This document shows positions 52,139 to 60,158 of a DNA stretch of 64,000 nt, piece after piece. The stretch lies in assembly GCA_900315345.1 (NCBI GenBank), contig OMYP01000006.1, positions 1 through 64,000 of the forward strand. Reading direction: 5' to 3'. The notes under the pieces were generated by a model, which saw only the letters and a list, made by a program, of their open reading frames with translations, ran no database searches and was not told the origin of the DNA. Position 1 is the first letter of the stretch. Every line of letters starts with the position of its first letter. The position numbers and the translations under genes were made by a program. This DNA comes from an uncultured Selenomonadales bacterium (lineage in GTDB: Bacteria > Bacillota > Negativicutes > Acidaminococcales > Acidaminococcaceae).

Positions 52139-54097
52139 GTGTTATTAATGGAAAAGAAATTGACCAAAGGTATGCTGATGACAGCGCTGATTTGCGGGAC
52201 AATCAGTATGGTGCCCTTCGGGGCGGTTGCCCATGCGGAAGACGCGGCTGCCGATGATGCGGCGCTGCAGGGATTTAATCTGGATCAGATTGTGGTAACG
52301 GCGACACGTACAGAAAAGTCGATTTTGGAAACACCAGCAAACGCATCCGTTATTACAGCAAAAGACATTCAAGATAAAGGTTATCTAAGTGTGTTTGAAG
52401 CGGTTCGAGATGCTACACAGGCCAATGCTCATACCTATCAGGAAGATGGTGGCGATTATGGTGGAATGATGTCCAGAATTCGCATACGCGGTATAGATAG
52501 TGGCACTTTGGTTTTGATTAATGGGATACCTGCTACTCACGGGAATTATTCAACTGTTTCAACAATACCTATGTCTCAGATTGAAAAAATTGAAGTAGTA
52601 AAAGGCTCAAATTCAGTATTATACGGCGCTCAGGCAATGGGCGGCGTAATTAATGTCATTACAAAAAAGCCAGGTGAAGGCGACAAGAAAGTTCATGGCG
52701 ATGTTTCAGGAAGCATTGGTAGTCGTTATAAAGATTTTGGCCTAAATGTTCGCACTGATATTGTTAATGTTGGTTATAAAAAATCTTGGACATCAGATTT
52801 TTATAATGCAGCGCCAGGACCAAATGGGAATATGCCAGGAGTTAATCTTTTAGGGCGCCAAAAAGAGGAAATTTATGCTGATGCCAAATTAGCCAAGGAT
52901 TTAACTTTGAGCTATGGTCGAACTCATAGTAAAGGCACTTATCAGACTAATTATGGTTTTGGTTGGAGTGACGACTATAATGATTACAAGTTTAACACCT
53001 ATAGCTTATTATATGATTCCAAGGAAACAGGCTGGCGTGTAGCGGCAGGTTATAATACCCGGAGTGTAAAAGCACGTGATTATGATTTGAAATATTCTGG
53101 TTATAATGCGAATTTAGATGTACAGAAGAGGTTTAAACTTAATCAAGGAAAAGATTCCTTGTTGGTAGGATTTGATGTAAAAAGGGATTCAATGAAAACA
53201 AAAACCTCGCCCACAGGAATGTATTATCCTTGGCTTGGTGGAACTGAACGTAAAAATGGGTATACTACATATTCTCTATTTCAGTCCTACGATCATAAAT
53301 TTACAGATAAATTCAGTATGATTTTAGGCTTGCGGGAATTTTGGGTAAATAAAAGTGAAAATCAGGGAAGAGATTTTCAACTTTTACCGCAACTCCAAGG
53401 GTTGTATAAATTAAATGATACTTCTTCTGCGTATTTTAATATTGGTAAATCTTATATTATGCCTTCCGCCGACACGGGTTTCTATAATGGACCTATTCTT
53501 CCTAATACTGATTTAAAACCGCAATCTGGATGGACATATGAAGCAGGATATAAATTCGAAAATGAAAAGAGCAGTTTAACGGCAGATGTATTCCATATGG
53601 ATGTAAAAGACAGGTTTTACTGGGGCATGGATACTTTAAGCGGAAAGAGCATATTATTAAATGGCAAGAAATGGAAGAATACAGGTGTTGAAGTAAATTA
53701 TAAACAGAAAATCAATGACAACTTTGATTTTAATTTAGGCGTTACAGTCCAGAATCCTAAATTACAGGCTAATGATGGAACATGGGGGCAGGATACGGCA
53801 AAATATATTTTGAATGTTGGAACAAATTACCATAAGAATAAATTTATGGCAGATTTACGTTTGTTCAGTTATCTGAAGAGAGAGCAGGCATTTTATGGAA
53901 GAGACGGAAGTTATACACGAGATCATAAATTAAAAGATTATCATGATATGACGTTATCCGTTACATACAAGCCTACAAGTATGGATACATTCCAGTTAAC
54001 TGGATATAATTTGCTCAATAGAAAAGATTTCATAAACAGTTATGAATACTATACTGCACCGGCACGTTATGTATTCAGATACGAACGTAAATTCTAA
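52139..54097 (+). CDS. TonB-dependent outer-membrane receptor (heme/corrinoid/siderophore type)
   Basis: The protein is 652 residues as drawn; an ATG at 52148 preceded by GGGGTG is the more likely start. The signal peptide ends near AHA. A TonB box-like DQIVVTATR is followed by the plug domain (RIRIRGIDSGTLVLINGIPA, VEVVKGSNSVLYGAQAMGG, VINVITKKPGEG) and a 22-strand barrel ending in YVFRYERKF. The BtuB/heme-receptor subgroup is plausible but unresolved. The first 60 codons have the GC content of neighbours, while the rest is noticeably AT-rich. The receptor is under its own MerR-type promoter and a terminator follows. Confidence 0.92.
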   Translation: MLLMEKKLTKGMLMTALICGTISMVPFGAVAHAEDAAADDAALQGFNLDQIVVTATRTEKSILETPANASVITAKDIQDKGYLSVFEAVRDATQANAHTYQEDGGDYGGMMSRIRIRGIDSGTLVLINGIPATHGNYSTVSTIPMSQIEKIEVVKGSNSVLYGAQAMGGVINVITKKPGEGDKKVHGDVSGSIGSRYKDFGLNVRTDIVNVGYKKSWTSDFYNAAPGPNGNMPGVNLLGRQKEEIYADAKLAKDLTLSYGRTHSKGTYQTNYGFGWSDDYNDYKFNTYSLLYDSKETGWRVAAGYNTRSVKARDYDLKYSGYNANLDVQKRFKLNQGKDSLLVGFDVKRDSMKTKTSPTGMYYPWLGGTERKNGYTTYSLFQSYDHKFTDKFSMILGLREFWVNKSENQGRDFQLLPQLQGLYKLNDTSSAYFNIGKSYIMPSADTGFYNGPILPNTDLKPQSGWTYEAGYKFENEKSSLTADVFHMDVKDRFYWGMDTLSGKSILLNGKKWKNTGVEVNYKQKINDNFDFNLGVTVQNPKLQANDGTWGQDTAKYILNVGTNYHKNKFMADLRLFSYLKREQAFYGRDGSYTRDHKLKDYHDMTLSVTYKPTSMDTFQLTGYNLLNRKDFINSYEYYTAPARYVFRYERKF

Positions 54098-54110
54098 CAT
54101 TTCAATTTAA

Positions 54111-54152
54111 AAAGGCGATGACTATTATAGTGTCATCGCCTTTATAATATTT
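54111..54152 (+). terminator. Rho-independent terminator of the TonB-dependent receptor gene
   Basis: AAAGGCGATGAC pairs with GTCATCGCCTTT and is followed by an AT-rich T tail. Confidence 0.85.
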
Positions 54153-54178
54153 TAATGAAAATGTAAAAAGAAATTAGA

Positions 54179-55162
54179 ATGTATGAAATGAAATCGTTTC
54201 TTGTTTTGGCAATCATTCTCGCAGTTTTATCTTTTTCCGGCTGCAAAAATGAAAACTCAAATCCCACTTCTGCCAATGCTATCAAAACACAATCTTCCTA
54301 CACCGTCACCGACGACACCGGCGTTACCCTTCAATTTGCAGAAAAACCAAAACGTATCGTTTCTTATTCCATCAGCACTGATGAAATTCTGATGGCCCTG
54401 GTGGAACCGGAACGAATTGCGGCTTTGTCGCGACTGGTAGACGACCCCGGTGTTTCAAGCATTGTAAAAGAAGCTAAACAAATTCCTAACCGGGTGCAGG
54501 GTCAAAGTGTGGAAGGGGTGCTGAACTTTAAGCCGGATCTGGTGATCATCCCGGATTTTCATCCGCCGGAAATGCTCCAGTCTGCCCGGGAGCTTGGGTT
54601 GAAGGTATATATCTATAAAACCCCTTCCAATGTAGAAGGGGTGAAACGGTCTATTAGACAGCTGGCGGCCCTTACCGGTGAAAAAGAAAAAGGCGAAGAA
54701 GTCATTGCGAAAATGGACGCGAAAATAAATGAGGTGCAGCAGCGAATCGCTACCATACCGAAGGATAAGCGTAAGCGTGTGATTCAGTTGCGTTCGGAAG
54801 GCGCCTTTTATGCACCGGATAACAGCTTCGGGGACGTGTGCCGGTACGCCGGTGTAAGCGACGCCACGCTGGAACTGCATTACCCCAGCGCCATGGAAAT
54901 TACTCAGGAAAAAATCGTGGAACTAAACCCGGATATCATTTTTGTACCGGACTGGGATTATGACGGGAAACATGAAATTTTCGGCGAGCAGCAAAAAATT
55001 ATGAATAATCCGTCCTATCAGGGGATGAAGGCTGTGCAGGAAGGAAAGGTTTACCGTATTTCCGGCGCGCTGGTGCTGACGGTTTCTCAGTATATTGCAG
55101 ATGCAATAGAAGAAGTAGCAGGAATGTCCTATCCGGAATTATTTGGAAAGAAACGGCTTTAA
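54179..55162 (+). CDS. ABC transporter substrate-binding lipoprotein, 2
   Basis: The protein is 327 residues; an internal ATG at 54188 is an equally good start. The lipoprotein signal ends LSFSGC. The BtuF/FhuD-type fold starts at YTVTDDTGVTLQFAEKPKR with IVSYSISTDEILMALVEPER. Of the three other copies it is closest to the first (shared STDEIL and GTDEIL, PERIAA). It has no adjacent permease. It probably delivers a related ligand to the permease at 41572, or acts as a periplasmic carrier. Confidence 0.88.
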   Translation: MYEMKSFLVLAIILAVLSFSGCKNENSNPTSANAIKTQSSYTVTDDTGVTLQFAEKPKRIVSYSISTDEILMALVEPERIAALSRLVDDPGVSSIVKEAKQIPNRVQGQSVEGVLNFKPDLVIIPDFHPPEMLQSARELGLKVYIYKTPSNVEGVKRSIRQLAALTGEKEKGEEVIAKMDAKINEVQQRIATIPKDKRKRVIQLRSEGAFYAPDNSFGDVCRYAGVSDATLELHYPSAMEITQEKIVELNPDIIFVPDWDYDGKHEIFGEQQKIMNNPSYQGMKAVQEGKVYRISGALVLTVSQYIADAIEEVAGMSYPELFGKKRL

Positions 55163-55219
55163 AAGATAAATCGTAACATGCTTGGAAGCAAATGGGTCAG
55201 CATTTTTAAATAAACCCAT

Positions 55220-55400
55220 TTTGGGGGCACGACGTAATGGCAGCTTGTTCGAACAAAGAAGCTAAAATTCACGTATGATATGTTAAAATAGATACAGACA
55301 ATATAGCCTATGTATTATTTTAACAACAAGCAGGCTCAGAATCCGCTCTGTGACTGGAGTTGTAAAAAAAGTTGGGTTGTAAAAACAACCCGGTTCGGTT
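55220..55400. repeat. Dispersed repeat R2, copy C (long)
   Basis: It matches copy A (928-1135) from the core GTAATGGCAGCTTGTTCGAA through CAATATAGCCTATGTATTAT and AACAACAAGCAGGCTCA. It ends in a terminator-like hairpin with different bases but the same shape (GGGTTGT, AAAA, ACAACCC, GG). The 5' 34-bp block of copies A and B is missing here. Confidence 0.75.
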
Positions 55401-55457
55401 TATGGATGTTTTTTGTGAAAAGCATTTTAAACTGTATTATGAAATCTTAATATTTTA

Positions 55458-56522
55458 ATGGGAAATGTTCTGAAGGTTTTGATTATGGGAAAAAGAAATG
55501 TTCTGAAGTTACTTGCCCTTTTGGCCGTGGTCTTTGTATTACTTCTGTCCGGCTGCGGCTCCTCCGATTCGGGTAAACAGGGGGCTGCCGTACCGGAAAA
55601 ACAGGAAGCAAATAGTTCCGGCGCTTACACCGTCACGGACCTGACGGGTACCAAGGTATCGTTCCCGGAAAAGCCGAAAAAGATCCTGACCTTTGCCATG
55701 TACACGGACCAGATCGTGCTGGGGCTTGTCACCAGCGATCACCTGGTTGGGATCAATACCCTGCTGGACGACCCGGTGCTTTCCAATATTATTCCCATTG
55801 CTAAAAAAGTGAAGAAGAAAATCGGCAATCCCGGGGCGGAAGAAGTTTTAGCCATGAAGCCGGATGTGGTCATCGTCTCCGACTGGACCCAGGCGGAAAA
55901 GATACAGAGCATGCGGGATCTTGGCCTGAAGGTGGTGTCGGTTAAGTCCCCGGAAACCATTCAGGATGTGCGGGATGCGGTTACACAGGTAGCGGCAGCA
56001 ATCGGGGAACCGGAAAAGGGGAAACAGCTCATCGGCCTGATGGATGCCAAACTGGCGGAAATAAAAGAAAAGACAAGCAAAATCAAACCGGAAAACCGGA
56101 AAAATATTGTGCTTCTGTCCCTGATGACGGCCTACGGCGGGTCCGGATGCGCTTACGATGCAGCCTGCCAGGAGGCCAACGTGATCAACGGCATTGCGGC
56201 GGCCGGGCTGAAAAACGGCCAGCAGCTCACCAAGGAAATGCTGATCAAAATCAATCCGGACATTATGCTGATGCCGGTCTACAACGATAGGGGCAAGTAC
56301 GACACTCAGGCATTCATCGACGGGTATCTGAAAGACCCGTCCCTGCAGACTGTGAAGGCAATTAAAGACAAACAGCTAATCTATCCCCGGGAACAGTTTA
56401 TTTATAACTGTGCCCAGGACATCGTGTACTGCGTGCAGGAAATTGCCCGGGTTGCTTATGGAAAAGAATTTGACTTTCCCGACAATGCGCGGCTGACTGT
56501 TACTGACGAGAAAAATGAATAA
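55458..56522 (+). CDS. ABC transporter substrate-binding lipoprotein, 3
   Basis: The protein is 354 residues as drawn; the ATG at 55485 (GKRNVLKLL) may be the real start. The lipobox is LLLSGC. The binding fold begins AYTVTDLTGTKVSFPEKPKK with ILTFAMYTDQIVLGLVTSD. It includes a long central helix and an NPDIMLMPVYND hinge. It has no permease next to it. It lies between R2 copy C and R1 long copy 3, upstream of the nitrogenase-like genes. Confidence 0.88.
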   Translation: MGNVLKVLIMGKRNVLKLLALLAVVFVLLLSGCGSSDSGKQGAAVPEKQEANSSGAYTVTDLTGTKVSFPEKPKKILTFAMYTDQIVLGLVTSDHLVGINTLLDDPVLSNIIPIAKKVKKKIGNPGAEEVLAMKPDVVIVSDWTQAEKIQSMRDLGLKVVSVKSPETIQDVRDAVTQVAAAIGEPEKGKQLIGLMDAKLAEIKEKTSKIKPENRKNIVLLSLMTAYGGSGCAYDAACQEANVINGIAAAGLKNGQQLTKEMLIKINPDIMLMPVYNDRGKYDTQAFIDGYLKDPSLQTVKAIKDKQLIYPREQFIYNCAQDIVYCVQEIARVAYGKEFDFPDNARLTVTDEKNE

Positions 56523-56525
56523 AAA

Positions 56526-56710
56526 TTATGTTGTTGCAAGTGAAAGACATGAACAAAACATCGGAAATGATTGCGTTATTTCATGAGATGAAATGTGCCG
56601 TAGTGGCGAGACTGTCTGAGGGACGAAGTCCCGAGTTTCGAAGCCACAGGCACATGAATCAATGAAATAGCAATCATTGACGGTTTTGTAAAGTCTTTCA
56701 CTTGTCATAA
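56526..56710. repeat. Structured palindromic repeat R1, long copy 3
   Basis: The arms CAAGTGAAAGAC / GTCTTTCACTTG enclose ATTTCAT / ATGAAAT, ATGTGCC / GGCACAT, GTGGC / GCCAC and the apical hairpin GGGAC-GAA-GTCCC. Relative to copies 1 and 2 the inner stem differs by paired changes. It sits 39 bp upstream of the first nitrogenase-like gene. Confidence 0.85.
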
Positions 56711-56749
56711 ATACATGCCATAAAGTTATCATCGTTGGAGAAACACTTC

Positions 56750-58033
56750 ATGATAGGAAAATACGCGAAACGGAAACCTGTCATCTGCAACCTGGCCGGC
56801 ATCTACACGGCTAACGCCTTTAACCCCGGCGCTGTTGTGGTGATTCATGCGCCCAGAGCCTGTTCCCACCTGATTGCCGGATCCATGCCTTACCTGAAAG
56901 AGCGGTACCGGAAATCCGGCGGGCAGGTTCCCTTTGATTACAGCAACCTGTATGTTACCGGTCTGACAGATAAGGAAGCTATCTTTGGCGGGGAACAGAA
57001 GCTGGAAAAATGCCTCCGGGACGTGATCGCGGTTCGACAGCCCTCTTACATTATTGTTGCCGGAGGCTGCGTGGCCGGCGTTATCGGTGACGATATCGAA
57101 GCCGTGTGCAGGCGGGTTGAGAAAGATACGGGAACGCCCATTCTTCATACGGACGGCAGCGGCTTTATGAACGATACGGAAAGCGATCCTTACACCCTGA
57201 CCACCCGGCTGTTGCTGGAAAAATTCAGCCCGTTGAAGCCGACAGAACCAAGGGACAAAACCGTTGTGATATTGGGTGAGCAGCCCATTAACAATAAAAA
57301 ATCCGTGACCGACTGCATCAACCGGCTGTTCCGGTATTTTGGCCTTCAGGATGTGCTGTATCCCATCGGGGGCATGTCTCTTTCGGAATTCCCGGCCCTG
57401 AACCGGGTGTCCCTGGCCCTTGCGGGAAGGGGCCAGTCTAATAAGCGTAAAGAGATCTATGCCTTTACCCGGCAGTTTGCGGAAACCCTGGGCATTCCCT
57501 ATAATCTGGATCATCTGCCGGAAACGCCCCGGGAGGTCTGCGCATATCTCCGGAAAACAGGGGAACTGTTGGATGAGCCATATCTTGCAGAACAGGCCGT
57601 TGAGCAGGAAATGAAGAGGATACAGGCTGCAGCCGCAGAATGCAGGCCGGTATTTAAAAAGCATAGATGCCTTCTTGCTTTTGTATTTTCCTATGATTTC
57701 GCCATGCCTGAACGGATGATTGAATTGCTGGAAGCAGCCGGCGTTCCCATTGCCGGGTTTATTCTTTTGCCGGAAATGGCAGAGGCGGAAAGTGTGAAAT
57801 ACAGGAACGCCCTTCAGGAATACGGCAAACCCATTTATACGGAAGAAGACTATCTGAAACAAAAGAGTTCTGAAAAGATTGCGGATTTTGCCATTTCGAT
57901 AATCGAAAAACCTTATTTTGAAAAACAGTTTATCACCACAAAACGGCACATCGGCGCCGCAGGAATCTGTGATTTCTGGCAACAGCTGAAACAGTTCCTG
58001 GAACGGGACAGGAGGATGTACTATGAAGACTGA
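56750..58033 (+). CDS. Nitrogenase component 1-like protein, subunit A
   Basis: The protein is 427 residues from ATG 56750, with TTGGAGAA upstream. It belongs to the NifD/NifK/BchN/BchB superfamily. Three cysteines fit the usual ligands of the P-cluster or [4Fe-4S] cluster: Cys13 (VICNLAG), Cys38 (APRACSH) and Cys107 (AGGCVAGVIGDDI). It is shorter than NifD (about 490 residues), and I cannot identify the FeMo-cofactor ligands. In relatives this fold reduces tetrapyrroles (BchNB, CfbD), and a similar role is inferred here. It overlaps the second subunit by 11 bp. No NifH/BchL-like reductase is in the window. Confidence 0.88.
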   Translation: MIGKYAKRKPVICNLAGIYTANAFNPGAVVVIHAPRACSHLIAGSMPYLKERYRKSGGQVPFDYSNLYVTGLTDKEAIFGGEQKLEKCLRDVIAVRQPSYIIVAGGCVAGVIGDDIEAVCRRVEKDTGTPILHTDGSGFMNDTESDPYTLTTRLLLEKFSPLKPTEPRDKTVVILGEQPINNKKSVTDCINRLFRYFGLQDVLYPIGGMSLSEFPALNRVSLALAGRGQSNKRKEIYAFTRQFAETLGIPYNLDHLPETPREVCAYLRKTGELLDEPYLAEQAVEQEMKRIQAAAAECRPVFKKHRCLLAFVFSYDFAMPERMIELLEAAGVPIAGFILLPEMAEAESVKYRNALQEYGKPIYTEEDYLKQKSSEKIADFAISIIEKPYFEKQFITTKRHIGAAGICDFWQQLKQFLERDRRMYYED

Positions 58034-59261
58034 CAGCCTTGCCCAATGGCAGCCCTGCCAGAGCTATTGCCAAATGAACGGCGCTGCTGCTGCGGTGCTG
58101 AGTTTTTCGGATACGAAAGTGTTGCTGAACGGGCCCAGCTGGTGTTCCCTCGTAGCGGAGCGGGAACTGATGTCTTATGGCCGAACCCTCCAGCAGCGAT
58201 TGTATTCTTCCCATGTGGAACAGCCGGACCTGCTTTTCGGAACGGGAGAAAAAATACGGGAACTGGTAGAAGAACTGCAGCGGACCCATCCGGACACAAG
58301 CCTTCTTGCAGTTCTTACAAGCTGTTCCGTAGGATTAATCGGGGATGACGTAAGCGGTATCGTCAATAATATGGAGCAGTCCCTTCCCGTCATCGCACTG
58401 GACGCGGGCGGGCTGACGGGGCTCTTTGAAGAAGGGTATCAGGCAGCCATGGTTGCCATGCTAAAAAAAATGAAGCTGCAGCCTTGCGACGATGTGGCGC
58501 CCAAACGTGTGAACCTGCTTGGGTATTGCGGCTATTATCCAAACAGCAGCGGCGACTTGATTGAATTAAAACGATTGCTGACAGAAGCCGGTTTTGAAAT
58601 GGGACTGTGCCCGGGCCAGCATGGCATTACGCTTCGGGAACTTAAAGAGTTGCCCCGTGCTGCTTTAAATATTGTTATTTCTCCTGAACTGGGACTGGAA
58701 GCAGCGAAGTACTTAAAAGAAAAAACAGGGCAGGACTATGCGATCCTTCCCACGCCCTACGGCATAAAACAGACCATGGAGTGGCTGGAAAAAATTGGCG
58801 AAAAACTTTCCGTTGCACCTGATTTAGCGAAGCTAAAACAGGAAGCTGCTGTAATGGAAGAAAATATTGCGGAAGAGGTGGGAGCCCTGAAACGGATCGT
58901 TCCCAACCTTACCTTCAAAGAAGCGCTGCTGGATTTGCCTCCCACACAGGCGGAAAAGATGGCAGAGGCGCTTCGGCATGGCATTTTGGAAGTGGAAGAG
59001 ATAAAACAGATCTGCCAGGGAACCTGTGACGGGTTGGTTGGCTCGGATTACCGCCTTCTGTTGGGAACATTTTCTGACCGGATGCGGGTGGGGGATTACC
59101 AACATACCGTGTACATAAACATGTTTAAAGCTGACGGACTGATCCGCCGTAAATACAAAACTTTTGTGGGTATTGAAGGATGGGGCAGTTTGATAGAAGA
59201 AATCGTGGAACAGATACTGACGCTGTATTATTTGAAAGAAGAAAGGCAAAAGCCGTTATGA
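58023..59261 (+). CDS. Nitrogenase component 1-like protein, subunit B
   Basis: The 412-residue protein starts 11 bp before the end of subunit A. It has the NifK/NifE-like N-terminus CQMNGA (Cys16, with Cys12 nearby), GPSWC (Cys41) and the LTSCSVGLIGDDV block (Cys101). These three positions match the cluster ligands of the superfamily, so subunits A and B probably form a heterodimer or heterotetramer around shared iron-sulfur clusters. The C-terminal part includes YAILPTPYGIKQT, comparable to the cofactor-binding side of the superfamily. It is translationally coupled to the following nitrilase (ATGA). Confidence 0.88.
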   Translation: MKTDSLAQWQPCQSYCQMNGAAAAVLSFSDTKVLLNGPSWCSLVAERELMSYGRTLQQRLYSSHVEQPDLLFGTGEKIRELVEELQRTHPDTSLLAVLTSCSVGLIGDDVSGIVNNMEQSLPVIALDAGGLTGLFEEGYQAAMVAMLKKMKLQPCDDVAPKRVNLLGYCGYYPNSSGDLIELKRLLTEAGFEMGLCPGQHGITLRELKELPRAALNIVISPELGLEAAKYLKEKTGQDYAILPTPYGIKQTMEWLEKIGEKLSVAPDLAKLKQEAAVMEENIAEEVGALKRIVPNLTFKEALLDLPPTQAEKMAEALRHGILEVEEIKQICQGTCDGLVGSDYRLLLGTFSDRMRVGDYQHTVYINMFKADGLIRRKYKTFVGIEGWGSLIEEIVEQILTLYYLKEERQKPL

Positions 59262-60043
59262 AAATCGCATTATGCCACCTGACCCTGAGCATGGGCCCCA
59301 TGGAGAAAAATTTACAAAAGCTGACACGGGCTCTGGAGATTGCCGGCGAATACAGAGCGGACTGGGTCATCACCCCGGAGACCGCCCTGCAGGGATATCA
59401 TTTTTATAAAATCGATCCGGAGCAGAAGCTGGAACCGCAACCTGCAGCCTGCTTACATCCCCTGCGGGAACTGGCACGTAAAAATCATCAATATCTGTTT
59501 TTGGGAGCCGGCGAATTTGTAAAAGAAGAAAACTGTAACTATAACACCTGCTTTGTATTCGGCCCTGACGGGGAACTGGTGGGCAAACACCGGAAGAACC
59601 ATTCCCACGGTTACGGCGGCGAGGGATGGGTCACCAACAGCGCCGTTGCGGAACCGGTGCAGGTGGGACCGGTGAAAACCGGCATCATGGTGTGTTCCGA
59701 CGCCTGGTATATGGAATGCCCCCAGAGGCTGGCGGCACAGGGAGCGCAGCTGCTGGTGGACATTGCTGGCTGGCCCATTTCAAAAGAATGCGGCGATCCG
59801 CTGCCGTCCTGGCTGCGTTGTTCGAAAGAAACCGGACTGCCCATGGTCCTCTGCAACCAGACGGGAAAAACAGAATGGCTGGATTTTACGGTAGGCCAAA
59901 GCGTGTACATTGAAAACGGGGAATTAAAGCTTTCCTACTCTGGCGAGGATGCCTTGTTGTTCTTCGATTGGGATGAGCAGACTGGCAAGGGGCTGTCGGA
60001 AAAATTTGTAGTAGTTAAACTTAAGGAAAGCAAGAAAGAATAA
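59258..60043 (+). CDS. Carbon-nitrogen hydrolase (nitrilase superfamily), cytoplasmic
   Basis: The protein is 261 residues starting at an ATGA overlap with the nitrogenase-like subunit B. The nitrilase catalytic triad is visible: Glu41 (VITPETALQGY), Lys113 (GKHRKNHSHG) and Cys146 (MVCSDAWYM). There is no signal peptide. Members hydrolyse amides or nitriles, or act as amidotransferase-like enzymes. Coupling to the component 1-like genes suggests that it works on the side-chain amide or nitrile of the same substrate. It is clearly related to the secreted enzyme at 61225. Confidence 0.88.
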   Translation: MKIALCHLTLSMGPMEKNLQKLTRALEIAGEYRADWVITPETALQGYHFYKIDPEQKLEPQPAACLHPLRELARKNHQYLFLGAGEFVKEENCNYNTCFVFGPDGELVGKHRKNHSHGYGGEGWVTNSAVAEPVQVGPVKTGIMVCSDAWYMECPQRLAAQGAQLLVDIAGWPISKECGDPLPSWLRCSKETGLPMVLCNQTGKTEWLDFTVGQSVYIENGELKLSYSGEDALLFFDWDEQTGKGLSEKFVVVKLKESKKE

Positions 60044-60158
60044 GTAAGATGGTTGACCAATAATTTGTAGGAAATTTTTAGCCAAAAGAAAATTAGCTGG
60101 CGCATTTTTTTCTTAATTGTTTTTGAATTCATTAATTATAAAAGGATTGTTATGCCTG

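Noticed and set aside
56750..59261. True nitrogenase (N2 fixation) genes
   Set aside because: The cluster Cys residues fit the superfamily, but the proteins are short, no NifH, NifB or other nif genes are nearby, and I cannot locate the FeMo-cofactor ligands.
60053..60083. A fourth MerR-type promoter before lipoprotein 4 (TTGACC at 60053)
   Set aside because: The -35-like hexamer is present, but the CTATATAGT element and a suitable -10 are missing.
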